This document shows, in pieces, positions 62,499-64,000 of a stretch of 64,000 nt of DNA. The position numbers were made by a program, and so were the translations under genes. Numbering within the stretch: the stretch's first letter is position 1; every line of letters starts with the position of its first letter. The notes below the pieces were generated by a model, which searched no databases, was not told the origin of the DNA, and saw only the letters and a program-made list of their open reading frames with translations. The stretch comes from CBDCKN01 sp965219035 (lineage in GTDB: Bacteria > Gemmatimonadota > Gemmatimonadetes > Longimicrobiales > Gaopeijiaceae), in assembly GCA_965219035.1 (NCBI GenBank), contig CBDCMR010000001.1, positions 248,001 to 312,000 on the forward strand, written 5' to 3'.

Positions 62499-62560
62499 CC
62501 TACATGAAGAAACTCATTGAGGTCGCCTTGCCGCTTGACGCTATCAACAAGGCCTTGGTT
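62495..62560 (+). pseudogene. DUF1156-type DNA methylase, first codons only
   Basis: GTG 62495 begins MTYMKKLIEVALPLDAINKA, the distinctive N-terminus of DUF1156 adenine-specific methylases, which head several anti-phage gene sets. After about 20 codons the sequence switches to an IS256 transposase. The rest of the gene, and probably of the operon, is missing. Confidence 0.72.
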
Positions 62561-62917
62561 CGGAACGGATACGGCAGGCGGCGGCAGCTGGCGATGAGCC
62601 CGGTGACGATCACGGTGAGGCGTCCGAGGGTGCGGCGGCTCGAGGAGCGGTTCGAGAGCCGGGTGCTCTCGCTGTTTTTTCGGAGAACGAGAAAGGTAGG
62701 TGCGCTGCTCCCGGAGTTGTACCTGCACCGTCTGGCGGAAGGGGACTTCGAGCTTGCTGTTAGAGGCCTGCTGGGCGAGGGAGCTCGGTTGTCGAAGTCC
62801 TCGATTCGGCGTCTGAGAAGGGGCTGGACGGAGGAGTTCGGAGACGGAAAGCCCGTCTCAACCCAACAGCGGAAGAATGCCGCCTGATACGTTTACACAC
62901 CTATTGACCCAACCTCG
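62556..62917 (+). pseudogene. IS256-family transposase, N-terminal fragment
   Basis: The frame RNGYGRRRQLAMSPVTITVR, then RPRVRRLEERFESRVLSLFF, then GLLGEGARLSKSSIRRLRRG, is the N-terminal domain of an IS256-type transposase; it runs on to TGA at 62885-62887. The catalytic domain is deleted. GTTTACACACCTATTGACCC after the stop resembles an IS256 terminus. It is fused in frame to the DUF1156 start. Confidence 0.78.
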
Positions 62918-62921
62918 CGAC

Positions 62922-63794
62922 ATGTCCAATAAAAACCTGAAGAGCTTTGAAGATCAAGCTCGGTGTGTGAGCTACGCTTACGACAACACTCAACACCAAT
63001 ACAACGAGCATCCTCCGAACGACGACGTGGTGCCTATCGCCGCCGCCATCAACGCCTGGACGCTTATCTGCGGCTGCTACATGGGCATTGAGCAGACGAT
63101 GAAGCTCCTGATTCGGATGCGCGGCGGAGTCTCGGAGAAAATACTCAATAACACCCACAACCTGGAGTGCCTCTATTCGCTACTCGATCCTTCGGAGCGG
63201 GACGTGGTCGCCGCCTACTACCGTGTCTACCGCAGCCTCCACAACTTCGACACCGGCAACACTGCCCTGGAGACTGCTGAAGAGTTCATCCAGCATGTAG
63301 GCAACGGCTACGTGGCGTGGCGCTACATCCTGGTCGAAATCCCCAAGACGGTGCCCAAGATGCACTTGGGCTCGATGCTCGAAACTTGGCGGGCTCTGGC
63401 CGATCTCGCCAACCGTCACCCATGCCGAACTCTGGCAGTCTACCTGGACGACTACATCGTGACGGGTGTGTTCAGGTATGCCCAGATGGATGACGAATGG
63501 CAGGCAGCATCTCAAGATGAGAACAGCAACGTCGAGTTCAGCGAAATCGGTGATTGGCTCCACCACAAGGGGAGGCCTTTGGAGGCGGGCATCGACCTCT
63601 TCAACCACCATGCTCGGGGGACTGGGAACTCCGTGCAAGCTTCACCACTGTTACGCCGTGTGCTGCTCCGGGCGGCGGACAAGGCGATGAGCGAAACCCT
63701 TCCGACCTGCAGACGGGTGGACATCGCCATGTTCCACCGTCGAATCCAAGGTGGCGGCTTGGCCTGGAACACAGAAAAAGGAGTGTTCGAATAG
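62922..63794 (+). CDS. hypothetical helical protein, possibly HEPN-like
   Basis: ATG 62922 (MSNKNLKSFEDQARCVSYAY) follows the IS256 fragment; an ATG at 62877 lies inside the fragment and is less likely. The 290-residue product is mostly helical: AWTLICGCYMGIEQTMKLLI, HNLECLYSLLDPSERDVVAA, YYRVYRSLHNFDTGN and VGNGYVAWRYILVEIP. The first part resembles HEPN-type four-helix bundles, but no clear R-x4-H motif is present. Function unknown. Confidence 0.55.
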   Translation: MSNKNLKSFEDQARCVSYAYDNTQHQYNEHPPNDDVVPIAAAINAWTLICGCYMGIEQTMKLLIRMRGGVSEKILNNTHNLECLYSLLDPSERDVVAAYYRVYRSLHNFDTGNTALETAEEFIQHVGNGYVAWRYILVEIPKTVPKMHLGSMLETWRALADLANRHPCRTLAVYLDDYIVTGVFRYAQMDDEWQAASQDENSNVEFSEIGDWLHHKGRPLEAGIDLFNHHARGTGNSVQASPLLRRVLLRAADKAMSETLPTCRRVDIAMFHRRIQGGGLAWNTEKGVFE

Positions 63795-63903
63795 TTGCTC
63801 GGCGCGCTCCCCTATCTTGTCTGAGGAGCATGGGAGAATAAGCCATGCAGCGTAAACGAGACGGCTTGATTCCGAATCGACTGGCGACAGTCAGTACAGG
63901 GAG

Positions 63904-63966
63904 GTCCCGCCAATCCTTGGCGAAGGACGCGGCGCGGGCACGAACCTCGTTCCAAGAGAGGCGCAC
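63904..63966 (-). pseudogene. MmeI-like DNA methyltransferase, first 21 codons
   Basis: On the minus strand, GTG 63966 begins MRLSWNEVRARAASFAKDWR, the conserved start of large MmeI-type (type IIL-like) class I DNA methyltransferases. After D21 the sequence no longer matches and no long frame follows. It is a remnant running leftwards from the window edge. Confidence 0.6.
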
Positions 63967-64000
63967 CCGGCTACTCCTCCGCTGTACCGATCACGGGACG

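Overview
The window comes from a high-GC Gram-negative bacterium. Evidence for this is several lipoprotein signal peptides, a P-type conjugation apparatus (TrbI/TrbJ/TrbL) and an outer-membrane beta-barrel protein whose signal peptide ends in EAQ. The taxon cannot be fixed from sequence alone. No housekeeping genes and no intact tRNA or rRNA are visible. The whole 64 kb is accessory DNA: a mosaic of conjugation genes, insertion sequences in every stage of decay, and phage-defence genes.

Layout. (a) 1-5.6 kb: a membrane coiled-coil protein and a VWA-like lipoprotein whose operon was split by an IS3 element, then a relic element, an HNH lipoprotein and broken small genes. (b) 6.1-8.2 kb and 22.8-24.8 kb: a conjugation block (small regulator, trbI, trbJ, trbL, unknown gene). 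trbJ is cut in two, and a 14.5-kb island lies between the halves. The island is bounded by a 13-bp direct repeat and has a P4-type integrase beside its right end. It carries a GIY-YIG/YaaA-like gene pair, two overlapping PD-(D/E)XK genes, a PhnB-like protein, a pRiA4b ORF-3 protein, a FokI-like nuclease remnant and copies of IS256, IS481, IS30 and IS3 elements. (c) 24.9-26.9 kb: a group II intron with its reverse transcriptase on the minus strand. (d) 27-32.9 kb: broken integrases, an unknown gene, an ImmA/IrrE regulator-protease with a partner gene and a palindromic operator, and IS256 and IS110 fragments. (e) 32.9-62.5 kb: a defence and DNA-processing island. It holds a GHKL ATPase fused to a nuclease domain, a full Gabija system (gajA-gajB), a complete recC-recB-recD operon, a YhaO/YhaN (SbcD/SbcC-like) pair, a HEPN-domain protein, and a TrlF-type PHP-ATPase with an AlbA_2 ATPase. 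The latter pair was followed by a DUF1156 methylase now cut off by an IS256 fragment. (f) 62.9-64 kb: an unknown protein and the first codons of an MmeI-like methylase.

How the genes work together. The recurring theme is nucleic-acid recognition and cleavage: OLD/Toprim, PD-(D/E)XK, GIY-YIG, HNH, HEPN, PHP and Mre11-type nucleases next to AAA, SMC-like or GHKL ATPases. Many pairs overlap by 4-8 nt, which implies translational coupling. The strongest candidates for undescribed systems are the twin PD-(D/E)XK operon (12.4-13.9 kb), the GIY-YIG/YaaA-like operon (9.0-10.7 kb), the GHKL-nuclease gene (32.9-34.9 kb) and the TrlF/AlbA_2/DUF1156 operon (58.5-62.6 kb), which starts just after a tRNA-Ala gene cut in its anticodon loop. 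All family calls come from reading motifs by eye; no database search was run.
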